A stretch of DNA of 64,000 nt from Paucimonas sp. Lineage in GTDB: Bacteria; Pseudomonadota; Gammaproteobacteria; Burkholderiales; Burkholderiaceae_D. Under the pieces are notes generated by a model. It did no database searches and was not told the origin of the DNA. It saw only the letters and a list, made by a program, of their open reading frames with translations. Each line of letters starts with the position of its first letter. Position 1 is the first letter of the stretch. The stretch spans positions 62,001 to 126,000 of the forward strand of contig JAQGMC010000013.1 of assembly GCA_028292545.1 (NCBI GenBank), in the 5' to 3' direction. A program made the translations under genes and the position numbers. Of this stretch, positions 43,490 to 53,178 are shown piece after piece.

Positions 43490-45085
43490 TTACTTGACCG
43501 TCGGCGGTACGTCGAAGGTGTGGAAGGGAGCCGGGCTTGGCACGGTCCACTCCAGTCCTTCAGCGCCTTCCCAGGGCTTGGTTTCTGCTTTCTCGCCGCC
43601 GCGGATCGAAGGGATGATCACGAACAGCAGGAAGTACACCTGGGTCAGGCCGAACAGGAAGGCGCCAATGCTGGCCACCATGTTGAAGTCGGTGAACTGC
43701 GCCGGATAATCGGCATAGCGGCGCGGCATGCCGGCCAGTCCCAGGAAGTGCATCGGGAAGAAAGTCACGTTGAACCAGATCAGCGAATTCCAGAAGTGGA
43801 ACTTGCCGCGGGCTTCGTTGTACATGAAGCCGGTCCACTTCGGACCCCAGTAGTAAAAACCGGCGAACAGCGCAAACAGCGAGCCCGCCACCAGCACATA
43901 GTGGAAGTGCGCCACGACGTAATAAGTATCCTGCATCTGGATGTCGATCGGCGTGACGGCCAGGATCAGGCCAGTGAAGCCACCCATCGTGAACACGAAG
44001 ATGAAGCCGATTGCAAACAGCATGGGCGTTTCGAAAGTCATCGAGCCGCGCCACATGGTTGCGATCCAGTTGAACACTTTCACGCCGGTCGGCACTGCGA
44101 TCAGCATGGTGGCGTACATGAAGAATAACTGCGCCGTCACCGGCATGCCAGTCGTGAACATGTGGTGGGCCCACACGATGAAGGACAGGATGGCGATCGA
44201 AGCCGTGGCGTACACCATCGATGCATAGCCAAACAGCGGCTTGCGGGCGAAGGCGGGAATGATCTGCGACACGATACCGAAGGCCGGCAGGATCATGATG
44301 TAGACCTCGGGGTGGCCGAAGAACCAGAAAATATGCTGGTACATCACCGGATCGCCGCCGCCTGCGGCGTTAAAGAACGAGGTGCCGAAATGGCGGTCCG
44401 TCAGCGTCATCGTAATGGCGCCAGCCAGCACCGGCATGACTGCGATCAGCAGGTAAGCCGTGATCAGCCAGGTCCAGCAAAACATCGGCATCTTCATCAG
44501 CGTCATGCCAGGCGCGCGCATGTTGAGGATGGTGGTGATGATGTTGATGGAACCCATGATCGACGATGCGCCCATGATGTGCATCGCGAAAATACCCATG
44601 TCCATGCCCGGACCCATCTGCGTCGACAGCGGCGCATACAGGGTCCAGCCGGCAGCGGTCGCGCCGCCCGGCACCAGGAAGGATCCGGCCAGCAGGATTG
44701 CAGCGGGCGGCAGCAGCCAGAACGAAAAGTTGTTCATGCGCGCAAACGCCATGTCGGCGGCGCCGATCTGCAGCGGGATCATCCAGTTGGCGAAGCCGAC
44801 GAAGGCCGGCATGATCGCGCCAAACACCATGATCAGGCCGTGCATCGTGGTCAGCTGGTTGAAGAACTCCGGACGGAACAATTGCAGGCCGGGCTGGAAC
44901 AGCTCGGCGCGAATGCCCATCGCCAGCAAGCCGCCGAACAGCAGCATGGCAAACGAGAACCACAGGTATAGCGTGCCGATATCCTTGTGGTTGGTGGCGT
45001 ACAGCCAGCGGCGCCAGCCGTGCGGATGGTCGTGCGCGTGGTCTTCGGCGTGACCGTGGGCGTGATCAACAACGGTTGTACTCAT
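43490..45085 (-). CDS. ctaD: Cytochrome c oxidase subunit I
   Basis: The 531-residue protein has twelve membrane helices with heme a/a3 and CuB ligands: [16 protein letters not shown], the [17 protein letters not shown] region, [10 protein letters not shown] and [14 protein letters not shown]. The PEVYI Tyr for the His-Tyr cross-link is present. A His-rich N-terminus ([17 protein letters not shown]) precedes the core, which may bind copper. CAGGAGTC lies before the ATG. It reduces oxygen to water and pumps protons. Confidence 0.98.
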   Translation of the reverse strand: MSTTVVDHAHGHAEDHAHDHPHGWRRWLYATNHKDIGTLYLWFSFAMLLFGGLLAMGIRAELFQPGLQLFRPEFFNQLTTMHGLIMVFGAIMPAFVGFANWMIPLQIGAADMAFARMNNFSFWLLPPAAILLAGSFLVPGGATAAGWTLYAPLSTQMGPGMDMGIFAMHIMGASSIMGSINIITTILNMRAPGMTLMKMPMFCWTWLITAYLLIAVMPVLAGAITMTLTDRHFGTSFFNAAGGGDPVMYQHIFWFFGHPEVYIMILPAFGIVSQIIPAFARKPLFGYASMVYATASIAILSFIVWAHHMFTTGMPVTAQLFFMYATMLIAVPTGVKVFNWIATMWRGSMTFETPMLFAIGFIFVFTMGGFTGLILAVTPIDIQMQDTYYVVAHFHYVLVAGSLFALFAGFYYWGPKWTGFMYNEARGKFHFWNSLIWFNVTFFPMHFLGLAGMPRRYADYPAQFTDFNMVASIGAFLFGLTQVYFLLFVIIPSIRGGEKAETKPWEGAEGLEWTVPSPAPFHTFDVPPTVK

Positions 45086-45104
45086 CTTGGACTCCTGATT
45101 TCAG

Positions 45105-46265
45105 TTACTTGCGCGCAGCGACGATTTCGGCCGGCTGTACGAGGTTGTCCTTGGCCTTGTTGGACCAGGAATTGCGCGTATAGGTGATCACGGCGGCGAC
45201 ATCGGTTGGCGACAGCACGGACTTCCATGCCGGCATGGCTTTACGACCGTTCAGCACCACGTCGATCTGCGGGCCCTTGTCGCCCAGCACGGTCGGCGCG
45301 CCGTCAAGCGCCGGGAAGGCATTTGGCACGCCCTTGCCGTTGGCCTGGTGGCAGGCGACGCAGTTGGCGGCATAGACTTTCTCGCCACGTGCGGTCAGTT
45401 CAGCCACGGTCCAGGTTTTGTTGGGATCGTCAGCAGCGGCAGCCATTTCCTTTTTCTTGCCGTCGACCCACTTCTTGTAATCTTCATCGGACACGACGTT
45501 GACGACGATCGGCATGAACGCATGATCCTTGCCGCACAGTTCAACGCAGTTGCCGCGGTAGACGCCGACTTTTTCAGCCTTGAACCAGGTGTCGCGCACG
45601 AAACCGGGAATCGCATCCTGCTTGACGCCGAAGGCGGGAATCGTCCAGGCGTGGATTACGTCATTGGCTGTGGTGACGATGCGCACCTTGCGGTTGACCG
45701 GCACCACCACGGGGTTGTCAACTTCCAGCAAGTAGTTGTCGCCCTTGACCTTGGTCGAATCGACGATCTGTTCACGCGGGGTGCTCAGGTTGGACAGGAA
45801 GGAAATGCCCTGGCCCTCACCCTTCAGGTAGTCGTAACCCCACTTCCATTGCATGCCGGTGGCCTTGATGGTCACGTCTGCATTGGACGTATCCTTCATC
45901 GCGACAACGGTCTTGGTTGCCGGCAGCGCCATCAGGATGACGATGACGAATGGAACGATGGTCCAGGCGATTTCAACGCTGGTGCTTTCGTGGAAGGTCG
46001 CCGGCTTGTGGCCGAGCGATTTGCGGTGCTTCATGATCGAGTAGAACATCACGCCGAACACCGCAAGGAAGATGGCCAGGCACAGGCCCATCATCAGGTT
46101 GTGCAACTGGTAGATGTCGGTCGCGATCTGGGTGACCGGGGTCTGGAAATTCAACTGCAGGACGGCAGGACCTCCCTGGCTATCGTTTACGGCCCAGGAG
46201 GGCATACCTGCGGCCAGCAGAGATGCCCCGAGCATCAACGATTGAAGGCGCTTCACATGTTTCAT
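45105..46265 (-). CDS. ctaC: Cytochrome c oxidase subunit II with fused C-terminal cytochrome c
   Basis: This 386-residue protein has a signal peptide, two membrane helices and the CuA ligands in RGNCVELCGKDHAFMPIVV (Cys-x3-Cys-x3-His-x2-Met). The C-terminal cytochrome c domain has NCVACHQANGKG. It takes electrons from soluble or membrane cytochrome c. The fused heme domain (caa3-like form) is frequent in betaproteobacteria. It is first of the structural genes, after DUF2244. Confidence 0.97.
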   Translation of the reverse strand: MKHVKRLQSLMLGASLLAAGMPSWAVNDSQGGPAVLQLNFQTPVTQIATDIYQLHNLMMGLCLAIFLAVFGVMFYSIMKHRKSLGHKPATFHESTSVEIAWTIVPFVIVILMALPATKTVVAMKDTSNADVTIKATGMQWKWGYDYLKGEGQGISFLSNLSTPREQIVDSTKVKGDNYLLEVDNPVVVPVNRKVRIVTTANDVIHAWTIPAFGVKQDAIPGFVRDTWFKAEKVGVYRGNCVELCGKDHAFMPIVVNVVSDEDYKKWVDGKKKEMAAAADDPNKTWTVAELTARGEKVYAANCVACHQANGKGVPNAFPALDGAPTVLGDKGPQIDVVLNGRKAMPAWKSVLSPTDVAAVITYTRNSWSNKAKDNLVQPAEIVAARK

Positions 46266-46281
46266 GTCTTCCTCAAATCCC

Positions 46282-46752
46282 CTAAAGTGAATTCTTGCTT
46301 GCGTCGGTCGCCGGCCCGTCCTTGCGCAACGCCAGGCTCAGCTCGCGTGCAAACTGCCTTCGCTGCTGCTCGGGCACAAAACGTCCGACTTCCACCGTTG
46401 TTCCTGCATCGCGGATTGTCACCAGTGCGCCACGTACCGGCGTTTCCACCGTCGCCCGCCGCGCATCAAGGTTAAACCGCTTGATCCGGTCTGCCTCTAC
46501 GACTTCCACCACCAGTTCACCTGCCGCCAGCGCAATGCGCTCCCGGTCTGCCGCATGCCGCCCGAAAGCCAGGAAGGCCAGGCCTACCCCGCCCAGTTCC
46601 AGCACCGCATAGGCCAGCACATACCACGCGCCATGAATGGCGAATGCCAGCGCGACCAGGCCCGAGCCGGTGCAGATTGCCGCATACGCCTGCCATAGCT
46701 GGCGCGGCGTAATCGAGCAATTGCGCTTCAGGATCCAGTCATTTGCCTGCAT
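46282..46752 (-). CDS. DUF2244 domain membrane protein
   Basis: With the ATG at 46752 the protein has 156 residues. It shows two close membrane helices (LWQAYAAICTGSGLVALAFAIHG and YVLAYAVLELGGVGLAFLAFG) and a C-terminal beta-rich DUF2244 tail. The family is regularly found upstream of cox genes. Its role is unknown; it is likely co-transcribed with ctaC (gap 16). Confidence 0.9.
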   Translation of the reverse strand: MQANDWILKRNCSITPRQLWQAYAAICTGSGLVALAFAIHGAWYVLAYAVLELGGVGLAFLAFGRHAADRERIALAAGELVVEVVEADRIKRFNLDARRATVETPVRGALVTIRDAGTTVEVGRFVPEQQRRQFARELSLALRKDGPATDASKNSL

Positions 46753-47046
46753 GAGACACGCTTGCGGCGACGCGAACGGCCAGTGCGCTGAAACCACGCC
46801 GGCGCTGCCAGGGCAGCAAGCCGCCGGGATGACGCGCAATTAACCGGGGGACATGCTTGCGGTCCACGACCAGCCGCCAACTTGCTGCTTCCCGGGGCAG
46901 GGGCACGCGGCAAACGTGGATATCCTTACCGTGCATTAAGTGTAACCAACGAAGTATAAGGGGGATGGGAACGCAAGATCAAGAAGAAAGCCGCTCGGGA
47001 ACCGGCAGTAACAGGGGCCGGCGCCTTCCCGCAAGCCGGTACGGGC

Positions 47047-47988
47047 CTACTGCTGACGCGGCAGGAAGCGGATTACCGACTCGCCCTGCGGCCGGGCCTG
47101 CGGCACCGGGCAGAAGGCATGGCCGTAGATGACTTCGATGCTCAATGCATATTTGCCATCGCCGCGGCGGGTGGCCGCGAGCCCATCGAACAGGCGCTGG
47201 CGCGATGTGGGCGTGGCCAGGCCAGCCCGGCGCGTGGCGAGCGGATTGCCACCCAGGGCGCGCACGTCGGCCAGCAACTTGTCGGCCTGATCATAAGTCA
47301 GGGTGAGCATTTCCATATCCATCACCGGCGTGGCGAAGCCGGCTTGCACCAGCATGTCACCGAGGTCATGCATATCGACAAACGGCAGGGTCTGGGCCAG
47401 GGCCGGCGCCGCGCCGGCAGCCTGGCGCAACTCGCGCAAGGTGTCCGGACCGAAACAGGAAAACATCAGCAAGCCTTCCGCGCGCAGCACGCGGCGCCAT
47501 TCAGCAAAAACTTGATCCGGCCGCGGATGCCAGTGCAGCGCGAGATTGGACCACAGCAAGCCGAGCGCCGCCGGGGCCAGCGGCAGGCGCGCAAAGTCGG
47601 CGCAGACCAGGCTCGCGCCCTCGCCTGCCGCGCCGGCAGAACCGGGGCGCAAGCGCGCGAACAGGCGGTCCATGGCTGACATGGCATTGCGCTGGCGCTG
47701 CGCGGCTTGCGCCAGCATCGCAGGCGCGGCATCCAGGCCTGTCAGCAGCGCCTGTGGAAAACGCTGGCGCAGCAGGGCCAGGTCGGCGCCCTCGCCGCAG
47801 CCGGCGTCAAGCACGGCCGGCGGCGCGACCCGTATCAATTCGAGCCGTTCGAACATGCGACTGGCAACCTCGCGCCGCAAGAAATCGGAGCCGGCGATGC
47901 GGGCCGGGCGGGCGAACAGGTCGCGCACGCGGGACAGGGAAATCGGGGCGCTGCCGCTGTCGTCAGCAGGCGTATTTGACGTGCTCAA
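47047..47988 (-). CDS. bioC: Malonyl-ACP O-methyltransferase BioC
   Basis: From a TTG at 47988 the protein has 313 residues. It shows VRDLFARPARIAGSDFLRRE, the SAM motif VLDAGCGEGADLALLRQRF and LLWSNLALHWHPRPDQVF, family-typical for BioC. It methylates malonyl-ACP to start biotin synthesis. The open frame continues far upstream antisense to comF and is not real there. No ATG is near; the TTG gives an N-terminus LSTSNTPADDSG. It is divergent from comF. Confidence 0.9.
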   Translation of the reverse strand: MSTSNTPADDSGSAPISLSRVRDLFARPARIAGSDFLRREVASRMFERLELIRVAPPAVLDAGCGEGADLALLRQRFPQALLTGLDAAPAMLAQAAQRQRNAMSAMDRLFARLRPGSAGAAGEGASLVCADFARLPLAPAALGLLWSNLALHWHPRPDQVFAEWRRVLRAEGLLMFSCFGPDTLRELRQAAGAAPALAQTLPFVDMHDLGDMLVQAGFATPVMDMEMLTLTYDQADKLLADVRALGGNPLATRRAGLATPTSRQRLFDGLAATRRGDGKYALSIEVIYGHAFCPVPQARPQGESVIRFLPRQQ

Positions 47989-48010
47989 AACGGGTAATCC
48001 GGATGCGATA

Positions 48011-48754
48011 ATGGCGTTCGAGTGTACACGCCCGGAGGCTGCCTCGCTGCTCGACCGCCTGATCCCCAACGCCTGTGCGCTGTGCAACCAAGCTTGCGAT
48101 GGCCCCGCCTGCGACGCCTGCTGGCGCCGCCATCTCACCGACGCACGTGCGCGCTGCGTGCAATGCGGCATCGCGCTGACGGTTGGCAGCGACCGGCATT
48201 GCGGCGCTTGCGTGCAGGCGCCGCCCGCCTTCGACCGCACCTTGGTTGCAGTGGATTACGCAGCGCCGGTCGATCGCCTGGTACTCGGCCTGAAATACGG
48301 CGGCCGGCTGGAATTGGCGCAGCTGTGCGCGCAGGCGATGCGGCCCTTGTTGCAGGCCGAAGCCGACAAACCGGCGCTGCTGTGCCCGGTGCCGCTGGGC
48401 CCGCAGCGACTGGCCGGGCGTGGCTTCAACCAGGCGCTGGAGATTGCCCGTTTGCTGGCGCACGCGCTTGGCCTGCGCCTGCAGGCGCGCCTGTTTATAA
48501 TGCCCGCACCATGCCGCAAGCCTTGCGGCTTCCCGGCGCACGCGCGCCACTTCAATCGCAACGGAAGATCACATGAACCCACGTTTTTCCAGCTTGCTTG
48601 CAAGCGCCGCAGTGGCAGCCGCCGCAGTGGCAGCCGCGCTTCCCGGGCTCGCGCTTGCGCATTCTTTCGATGCAGGCGACTTGCATATCGGTCATCCCTG
48701 GGCCCGGCCCAGCGTCGCGCAGCAGACTTCGGGTGCGGCCTATATCAGTATTGA
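48011..48754 (+). pseudogene. comF: ComF-family protein, C-terminal half missing
   Basis: The ATG at 48011 starts a ComF-like frame. Its zinc-finger region is intact (LIPNACALCNQACDGPACDAC, CVQCGIALTVGSDRHCGAC) and the start of the phosphoribosyltransferase domain is clear (GGRLELAQLCAQAMRPLL, PVPLGPQRLAGRGFNQAL). After about residue 160 the family sequence stops (LGLRLQARLF). The expected PRPP-binding DDVxTTGAT block is absent; instead the frame runs out of phase into the PCuAC gene and ends at 48754. A deletion between the two genes is likely. The remnant cannot act as a PRPP-binding enzyme in competence or DNA uptake. Confidence 0.75.
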
Positions 48755-49091
48755 AAATCGTGGCAAGGCGGCTGATACGCTGGTGCGCGCCTCCACACCC
48801 GTTGCCAAGGAAGTGCAAGTCCACTCCATGAAAATGGATGGCAATGTGATGCGCATGCGTGAAGTGCCAAAGCTGGAAGTGCCGGCCGCGACCATGGTTG
48901 CGATGAAGCCGGGCGACGGCTATCACCTGATGCTGGTGGGCCTGAAGCAGCCATTGAAAGCGGGCGAGCGTTTTCCGCTGACGCTGGTATTTGAAAAGGC
49001 TGGCCAGGCGGAAGTGACGGTGGTGGTGGAAGACAAGCCGCGCGACAAGGCGGCGGCATCAACGCCGGCTGCAGGCCAGCACAAGCACTGA
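48573..49091 (+). CDS. Periplasmic copper chaperone PCu(A)C
   Basis: This 172-residue protein has a signal peptide with a duplicated Ala/Val stretch and a cupredoxin-like domain (HIGHPWARPSVAQQTSGAAYISIEN). The copper-binding His/Met pattern is present: VHSMKMDGNVMRMREV and then GDGYHLMLVGL. A short His-containing tail (QHKH) follows. PCuAC carries Cu(I) to the CuA site of oxidase, which fits the nearby cox operon. The gene overlaps the end of the comF remnant in another frame. Confidence 0.95.
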   Translation: MNPRFSSLLASAAVAAAAVAAALPGLALAHSFDAGDLHIGHPWARPSVAQQTSGAAYISIENRGKAADTLVRASTPVAKEVQVHSMKMDGNVMRMREVPKLEVPAATMVAMKPGDGYHLMLVGLKQPLKAGERFPLTLVFEKAGQAEVTVVVEDKPRDKAAASTPAAGQHKH

Positions 49092-49126
49092 GCACTGAGC
49101 ATGGAGCACTGAGCGTGCTCCAGGGC

Positions 49127-49603
49127 TCAGCTGGACCTGACCTTTTGCAACAGGCGGGTGGTGGAGCGATCGTGCTCGAAATCGATTGCAATCGCCTGCC
49201 CGCCGTAAGCCAGCACGGCTTGCCCTTCCGGTATCGCATCCATCTGGTAATCGCCGCCCTTGGCATAGATGTCGGGCCGGCCCAGCAGGACGGTTTCCAG
49301 CGCCGTATCTTCGGCGAAGGGCACGACCAGTGACACCGATTCCAGCGCTGCCAGCACCGCCATGCGGTCTTCGCAGGTGTTGATCGGGCGGTCGCTGCCC
49401 TTGCCCAGGCGTCGCACCGACTCATCCGTATTCACCGCCACCACCAGCGAGCCACCCAAAGCGCGCGCTTGCGCCAGGTAACTGACATGGCCGCGGTGCA
49501 GGATGTCGAAGACGCCATTGGTCAGCACCACCGGCTTGGGCAACGCTGCCATGCGCGTGGCCAGCGTTTCAAGACTGCAAATTTTTTGCTCGAAAGCGGG
49601 CAT
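49127..49603 (-). CDS. rfaE2: D-glycero-beta-D-manno-heptose 1-phosphate adenylyltransferase
   Basis: With the ATG at 49603 the protein has 158 residues and equals the C-terminal nucleotidyltransferase of HldE. The motif is TNGVFDILHRGHVSYLAQAR, with GKGSDRPINTCEDRMAVLAAL and YAKGGDYQMDAIPEG. It makes ADP-heptose for the LPS core. The start is odd: seven U and a hairpin (the terminator of the upstream gene) lie directly before this ATG and no Shine-Dalgarno is seen; a GTG at 49621 is the alternative. Confidence 0.93.
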   Translation of the reverse strand: MPAFEQKICSLETLATRMAALPKPVVLTNGVFDILHRGHVSYLAQARALGGSLVVAVNTDESVRRLGKGSDRPINTCEDRMAVLAALESVSLVVPFAEDTALETVLLGRPDIYAKGGDYQMDAIPEGQAVLAYGGQAIAIDFEHDRSTTRLLQKVRSS

Positions 49604-49628
49604 AAAAAAAGCCGCGTTCACACGCGGC
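49604..49628 (-). terminator. Terminator of the ferritin-like gene, abutting rfaE2
   Basis: On the minus strand GCCGCG pairs with CGCGGC around a TGTGAA loop and runs into seven T that end at the rfaE2 ATG. It sits 15 bases past the upstream stop codon. Confidence 0.8.
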
Positions 49629-49642
49629 AGGATGGCGTGCGA

Positions 49643-50494
49643 TCAGGTCGCCGGCAGGATCGGTTCCAGCCTGGCATTCACTTCCTTGCGGTAGCGATTC
49701 AATTCCTGCACGGACGCGAATGTTTTTTCAAACAGCAGCGACATATTGTGCAGGATGCGGTCGACGACTTTCTTTTCCCATTCACCGTCGAACTTGATCT
49801 GCGTGTCGAGCCAGGCTTCGAGCCAGTCCGGATCCGGCAAGCGGCTTTGCACCGTGTCGTTCGGGAACAGCGATTGGTTCACATGCAAGTTGGTCGGGTG
49901 CAGCGGCTTTTCAGTGCGGCGGGCCGAAGCCATCAAGACGCCGATCTTGGCAAACGCGGCGCGCGCCACATCCCCTGCCTCGCCCAGCGCTTTTTTCATG
50001 TAGCGCAGGTAAGCGCCGCCATGACGGGCTTCATCCTGGCTGATGATCTTGTAGATTTGCTTGATGACGGGCTCGGTATGCCAGTCCGACGCGCAGCGGT
50101 ACCAGTGGTTGAGGCGAATCTCGCCGCAGAAGTGCAGCATCAGCGTTTCCAGCGGTGGCGCGGGATCGAATTCAAAGCGCACGTTATGCAATTCTTCTTC
50201 GGTCGGCACCATGTCCGGCCGGAAACGGCGCAGGTATTCCATCAACACCAGCGAATGCTTCTGTTCCTCGAAAAACCAGACCGACATGAAGGCGCAAAAA
50301 TCGCTGTCGCCGCGGTTATCGCGCAGGAACATTTCCGTGGCCGGCAGGGCCGACCACTCCGTAATCGCATTCATCTTGATCGTGAGCGCTTGTTCATCCG
50401 TCAGCAATGCGGCATCGAACTGGTCCCATGGAATATCCGTATCCATGTTCCAGCGTACCTGTTCCAGCGATTTGAAGAGTTCCGGATACAACAT
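49643..50494 (-). CDS. Ferritin-like diiron protein (acyl-ACP desaturase-like)
   Basis: With the ATG at 50494 the protein has 283 residues and is alpha-helical. Two diiron motifs are visible: FFEEQKHSLVLMEYL (ExxH) and SQDEARHGGAYLRYM (DExxH), plus a first Glu in NAITEWSALPATEMF and another in MLHFCGEIRLNHWY. This matches the ferritin-like family that includes acyl-ACP desaturases and related oxidases. A substrate is unknown. Its terminator overlaps the start region of rfaE2. Confidence 0.85.
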   Translation of the reverse strand: MLYPELFKSLEQVRWNMDTDIPWDQFDAALLTDEQALTIKMNAITEWSALPATEMFLRDNRGDSDFCAFMSVWFFEEQKHSLVLMEYLRRFRPDMVPTEEELHNVRFEFDPAPPLETLMLHFCGEIRLNHWYRCASDWHTEPVIKQIYKIISQDEARHGGAYLRYMKKALGEAGDVARAAFAKIGVLMASARRTEKPLHPTNLHVNQSLFPNDTVQSRLPDPDWLEAWLDTQIKFDGEWEKKVVDRILHNMSLLFEKTFASVQELNRYRKEVNARLEPILPAT

Positions 50495-50738
50495 AAAAAC
50501 GCCACCATCAAAGTGAGTTAAGCCCATGATTTTACCAAGAAATCATCCGAGCCAGAAACGACCGGCTCAACCGGTAACAGCACAACAACAATCAAGAGCA
50601 AAATTGTGGGAATTCACAACCCCAGCCACCGCGGGTCTCGAACACATGGAATGGCCGGCAGGGGGGCGCAATGCCGGATAAGATAAGCCACAGCCGATGC
50701 CGGCCCGATATCGTTTTTGCCCTCCCGGAGGAGACGCC

Positions 50739-51335
50739 ATGAATTACGCTTCATTTCGCTTGCTGTTGCCGGTGCTGGTAGCGCTGGTGATGCTGCCGGC
50801 TGCGCCAGCCTTCGCCCAGGACCAGGCGGGCAACTGCCCGGGCCTGCTCAACCAGCAATTCAAGCGCTTGCAGGATGACGCGCCGCAAAGCCTGTGCCAG
50901 TACCGCGACAAGGTGGCACTGGTGGTCAATACCGCCAGCTATTGCGGTTATACCAAACAGTATGAAGGCCTGGAAAAGCTGTATTCGAAATACCGGGATC
51001 GCGGCCTGGTCATACTCGGCTTCCCGTCCAACGACTTCGAGCAAGAGCCGGGGGAGGGCAAGCAAATCGCCGATTTATGCTTCAACACCTATGGCGTGAA
51101 ATTCCCGATGTTCGCCAAGACCCATGTGAAGGGCGAGCAAGCCAACCCGCTGTACCAGGCGCTGGCCCGCCAAAGCGGCACGGCGCCGCGCTGGAACTTC
51201 CACAAATACCTGGTAGGACGCGATGGCAAACTGGTCGCCAACTACCCGAGCCGCGTGACGCCAGAGGATGGCGAACTGGTTGCGGCGATCGAGCGCGCGT
51301 TGCAGCAGCGCCCGGCAGGCCCGGTGCGGCAGTAG
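50739..51335 (+). CDS. Periplasmic glutathione peroxidase (cysteine type)
   Basis: With the ATG at 50739 (GGAGGAG upstream) the protein has 198 residues. After a signal peptide (cleavage near PAFAQD) it shows the GPx fold: VALVVNTASYCGYTKQYEGLEKLY with peroxidatic Cys, LGFPSNDFEQEPG, and RWNFHKYLVGRDGKLV with the conserved Trp-Asn. It should reduce lipid or organic peroxides in the periplasm using a thioredoxin-like donor. An N-terminal Cys (GNCPGLL) is an extra. Confidence 0.95.
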   Translation: MNYASFRLLLPVLVALVMLPAAPAFAQDQAGNCPGLLNQQFKRLQDDAPQSLCQYRDKVALVVNTASYCGYTKQYEGLEKLYSKYRDRGLVILGFPSNDFEQEPGEGKQIADLCFNTYGVKFPMFAKTHVKGEQANPLYQALARQSGTAPRWNFHKYLVGRDGKLVANYPSRVTPEDGELVAAIERALQQRPAGPVRQ

Positions 51336-51394
51336 CGCCGCGCCGGCTGCCGGTAAGCTGCGCCGCGCTCCGGCGCAATCGCGCAACCCTGATT

Positions 51395-52543
51395 TCAGTA
51401 CGTGCCCGGCACCAGGATGCTGCGATCGACCTTGCGGATGTCGGTATGGCCGCAAAACGCCATGCTGATATCCAGTTCGCGCTGGATGATTTCCAGTGCC
51501 TTGGACACGCCGGCTTCACCCATGGCGCCCAGGCCGTACAGGAAAGCGCGACCGATATAAGTACCCTTTGCGCCCAGCGCCAGCGCCTTCAATACATCCT
51601 GGCCGGAGCGAATGCCGCTATCCAGGTGCACCTCGATGCTATCGCCCACGGCATCCATGATCGCAGGCAGCGCTTCGATCGATGACTGGGCGCCGTCGAG
51701 CTGGCGTCCACCGTGGTTAGAGACGATCAGGGCATCGGCGCCGCTTTGCACGGCCAGGCGCGCATCCTCGGCATCGATGATGCCCTTGACGATCAGCTTG
51801 CCGCCCCATTTCTCCTTGATCCATTGCACATCATCCCAGGACAGCGCCGGGTCGAACTGTTGCGCGGTCCAGGAAGACAGGGAAGACATGTCGGTCACGC
51901 TTTCAGCATGGCCGACGATATTGCCGAAGTGACGGCGTTTGGTGCCCAGCATGCCCATGCACCAGCGCGGCTTGGTCATCATGTTGAGGATATTGGGCAG
52001 CGTCAGCCGCGGCGGCGCGGACAAGCCGTTCTTGATGTCTTTATGACGCTGGCCGAGCACTTGCAGGTCCAGCGTCAGCACCAGGGCTGAGCATTTGGCA
52101 GCCTTGGCGCGGTCGATCAGGCGATGAATGATAACGCGGTCCTTCAACACATAGAGCTGGAACCAGAAAGGCGCACTGGTGTTTTCAGCCACGTCCTCAA
52201 TCGAGCAGATACTCATCGTCGACAGGGTGAATGGGACGCCGGCTTTTTCCGCAGCGCGGGCGGCGAGGATTTCGCCATCCGCATGCTGCATGCCGGTCAG
52301 GCCGGTCGGCGCCAGTGCGACTGGCATGGCGACAGGCTGGCCCACCATGGTGGTGCGCAGGCTGCGGTTTTCCATGTTGACGGCCACGCGTTGCCGGAAT
52401 TTTATGCGGGCAAAATCAGTGGTATTGGCGCGATAGGTCGACTCGGTCCAGGAACCGGAGTCGGCATAGTCATAAAACATGCGTGGCACGCGCTTTTCCG
52501 CAAGCACGCGCAGATCTTCGATATTGGTGATGGCGGCGGTCAT
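51395..52543 (-). CDS. lldD: FMN-dependent L-lactate dehydrogenase / alpha-hydroxy-acid oxidase
   Basis: With the ATG at 52543 (GGGAG upstream) the protein has 382 residues. It shows the family order: VPRMFYDYADSGSWTESTY, PVALAPTGLTGMQHADGE, FWFQLYVLKDR, then VKGIIDAEDARLAVQSGADALIVSNHGG in pieces, with the catalytic His in SNHGGRQLDGA, and HLDSGIRSGQDVLKALALGA. It oxidises L-lactate (or another 2-hydroxy acid) to the keto acid, passing electrons to the quinone pool. It is a single transcription unit here. Confidence 0.95.
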   Translation of the reverse strand: MTAAITNIEDLRVLAEKRVPRMFYDYADSGSWTESTYRANTTDFARIKFRQRVAVNMENRSLRTTMVGQPVAMPVALAPTGLTGMQHADGEILAARAAEKAGVPFTLSTMSICSIEDVAENTSAPFWFQLYVLKDRVIIHRLIDRAKAAKCSALVLTLDLQVLGQRHKDIKNGLSAPPRLTLPNILNMMTKPRWCMGMLGTKRRHFGNIVGHAESVTDMSSLSSWTAQQFDPALSWDDVQWIKEKWGGKLIVKGIIDAEDARLAVQSGADALIVSNHGGRQLDGAQSSIEALPAIMDAVGDSIEVHLDSGIRSGQDVLKALALGAKGTYIGRAFLYGLGAMGEAGVSKALEIIQRELDISMAFCGHTDIRKVDRSILVPGTY

Positions 52544-52655
52544 GAACACTCCCTGATTTGCGCGACACTTTACCCGAGTGTGCGGCTACCGGGAGGATGG
52601 CAGGCAGTGAAATTTCTTCACCGCTTGCCAGCCGGTTCAAAAGAATCAGCACACG

Positions 52656-52677
52656 CGGCCCCTCCGAAAAGGGGCCG
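52656..52677 (-). terminator. Hairpin downstream of pilA
   Basis: CGGCCCC pairs with GGGGCCG across eight bases, 28 bases past the pilin stop. A T-rich tract is weak. Confidence 0.5.
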
Positions 52678-52704
52678 GTGCGCTTCATTGAAAACGGAAA
52701 TCCA

Positions 52705-53178
52705 TCAGTTCCACTTGGCTACGATGGCGGGCACCGGCGCGCCGCAGGTGGTGCCAACGGTCCATTTGAGCGACGTCGTGCCAACGGTCGGGGCGAAGGT
52801 GATGTCGCAAGCCGCGCCAGTGACAGAAGCAGCCAGGGTGGCAGTGATGGTACCCGCCGTGTTACCCGTGCCGGAGACGGCGATGTTGGTCACTTCCGTG
52901 GTTGCGGTGGGTGCTCCGGTCAGGCCGAGGGAAGTCCAGTTATCGGCTGTCGCCAGGGATGTCAGTCTGCCACCGTTTTCTTGCGAAAATTGGGCGATGG
53001 CGGTTTGTACGGCGCTGACTGCAGAAGCGACCTTTGCAATCTTGGCCTTGGTGACATAGTCCTGGTAGGCCGGGATGGCAACGGCAGCCAAGATGCCGAT
53101 GATCGTGACGACGATCATCAATTCGATCAGGGTGAAGCCGCGCTGAACGCGCTTGGCCAGGGTTGCGGATTTTTTCAT
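52705..53178 (-). CDS. pilA: Type IV pilin (PilA-like major pilin)
   Basis: With the ATG at 53178 (AAGGAG upstream) the protein has 157 residues. The leader [14 protein letters not shown] is cut before [22 protein letters not shown], the class A pilin N-terminus with Glu5. One disulfide-type Cys pair is at the end (GAACDITF and TTCGAPVP). It polymerises into type IV pili for twitching, adhesion or DNA uptake. No other pilus gene is nearby. A longer frame to 53343 is not credible. Confidence 0.95.
   Translation of the reverse strand: MKKSATLAKRVQRGFTLIELMIVVTIIGILAAVAIPAYQDYVTKAKIAKVASAVSAVQTAIAQFSQENGGRLTSLATADNWTSLGLTGAPTATTEVTNIAVSGTGNTAGTITATLAASVTGAACDITFAPTVGTTSLKWTVGTTCGAPVPAIVAKWN

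Noticed and set aside
47989..48240. Upstream extension of bioC
   Set aside because: It is antisense to the comF start and gives a low-complexity N-terminus; the TTG at 47988 fits the family.
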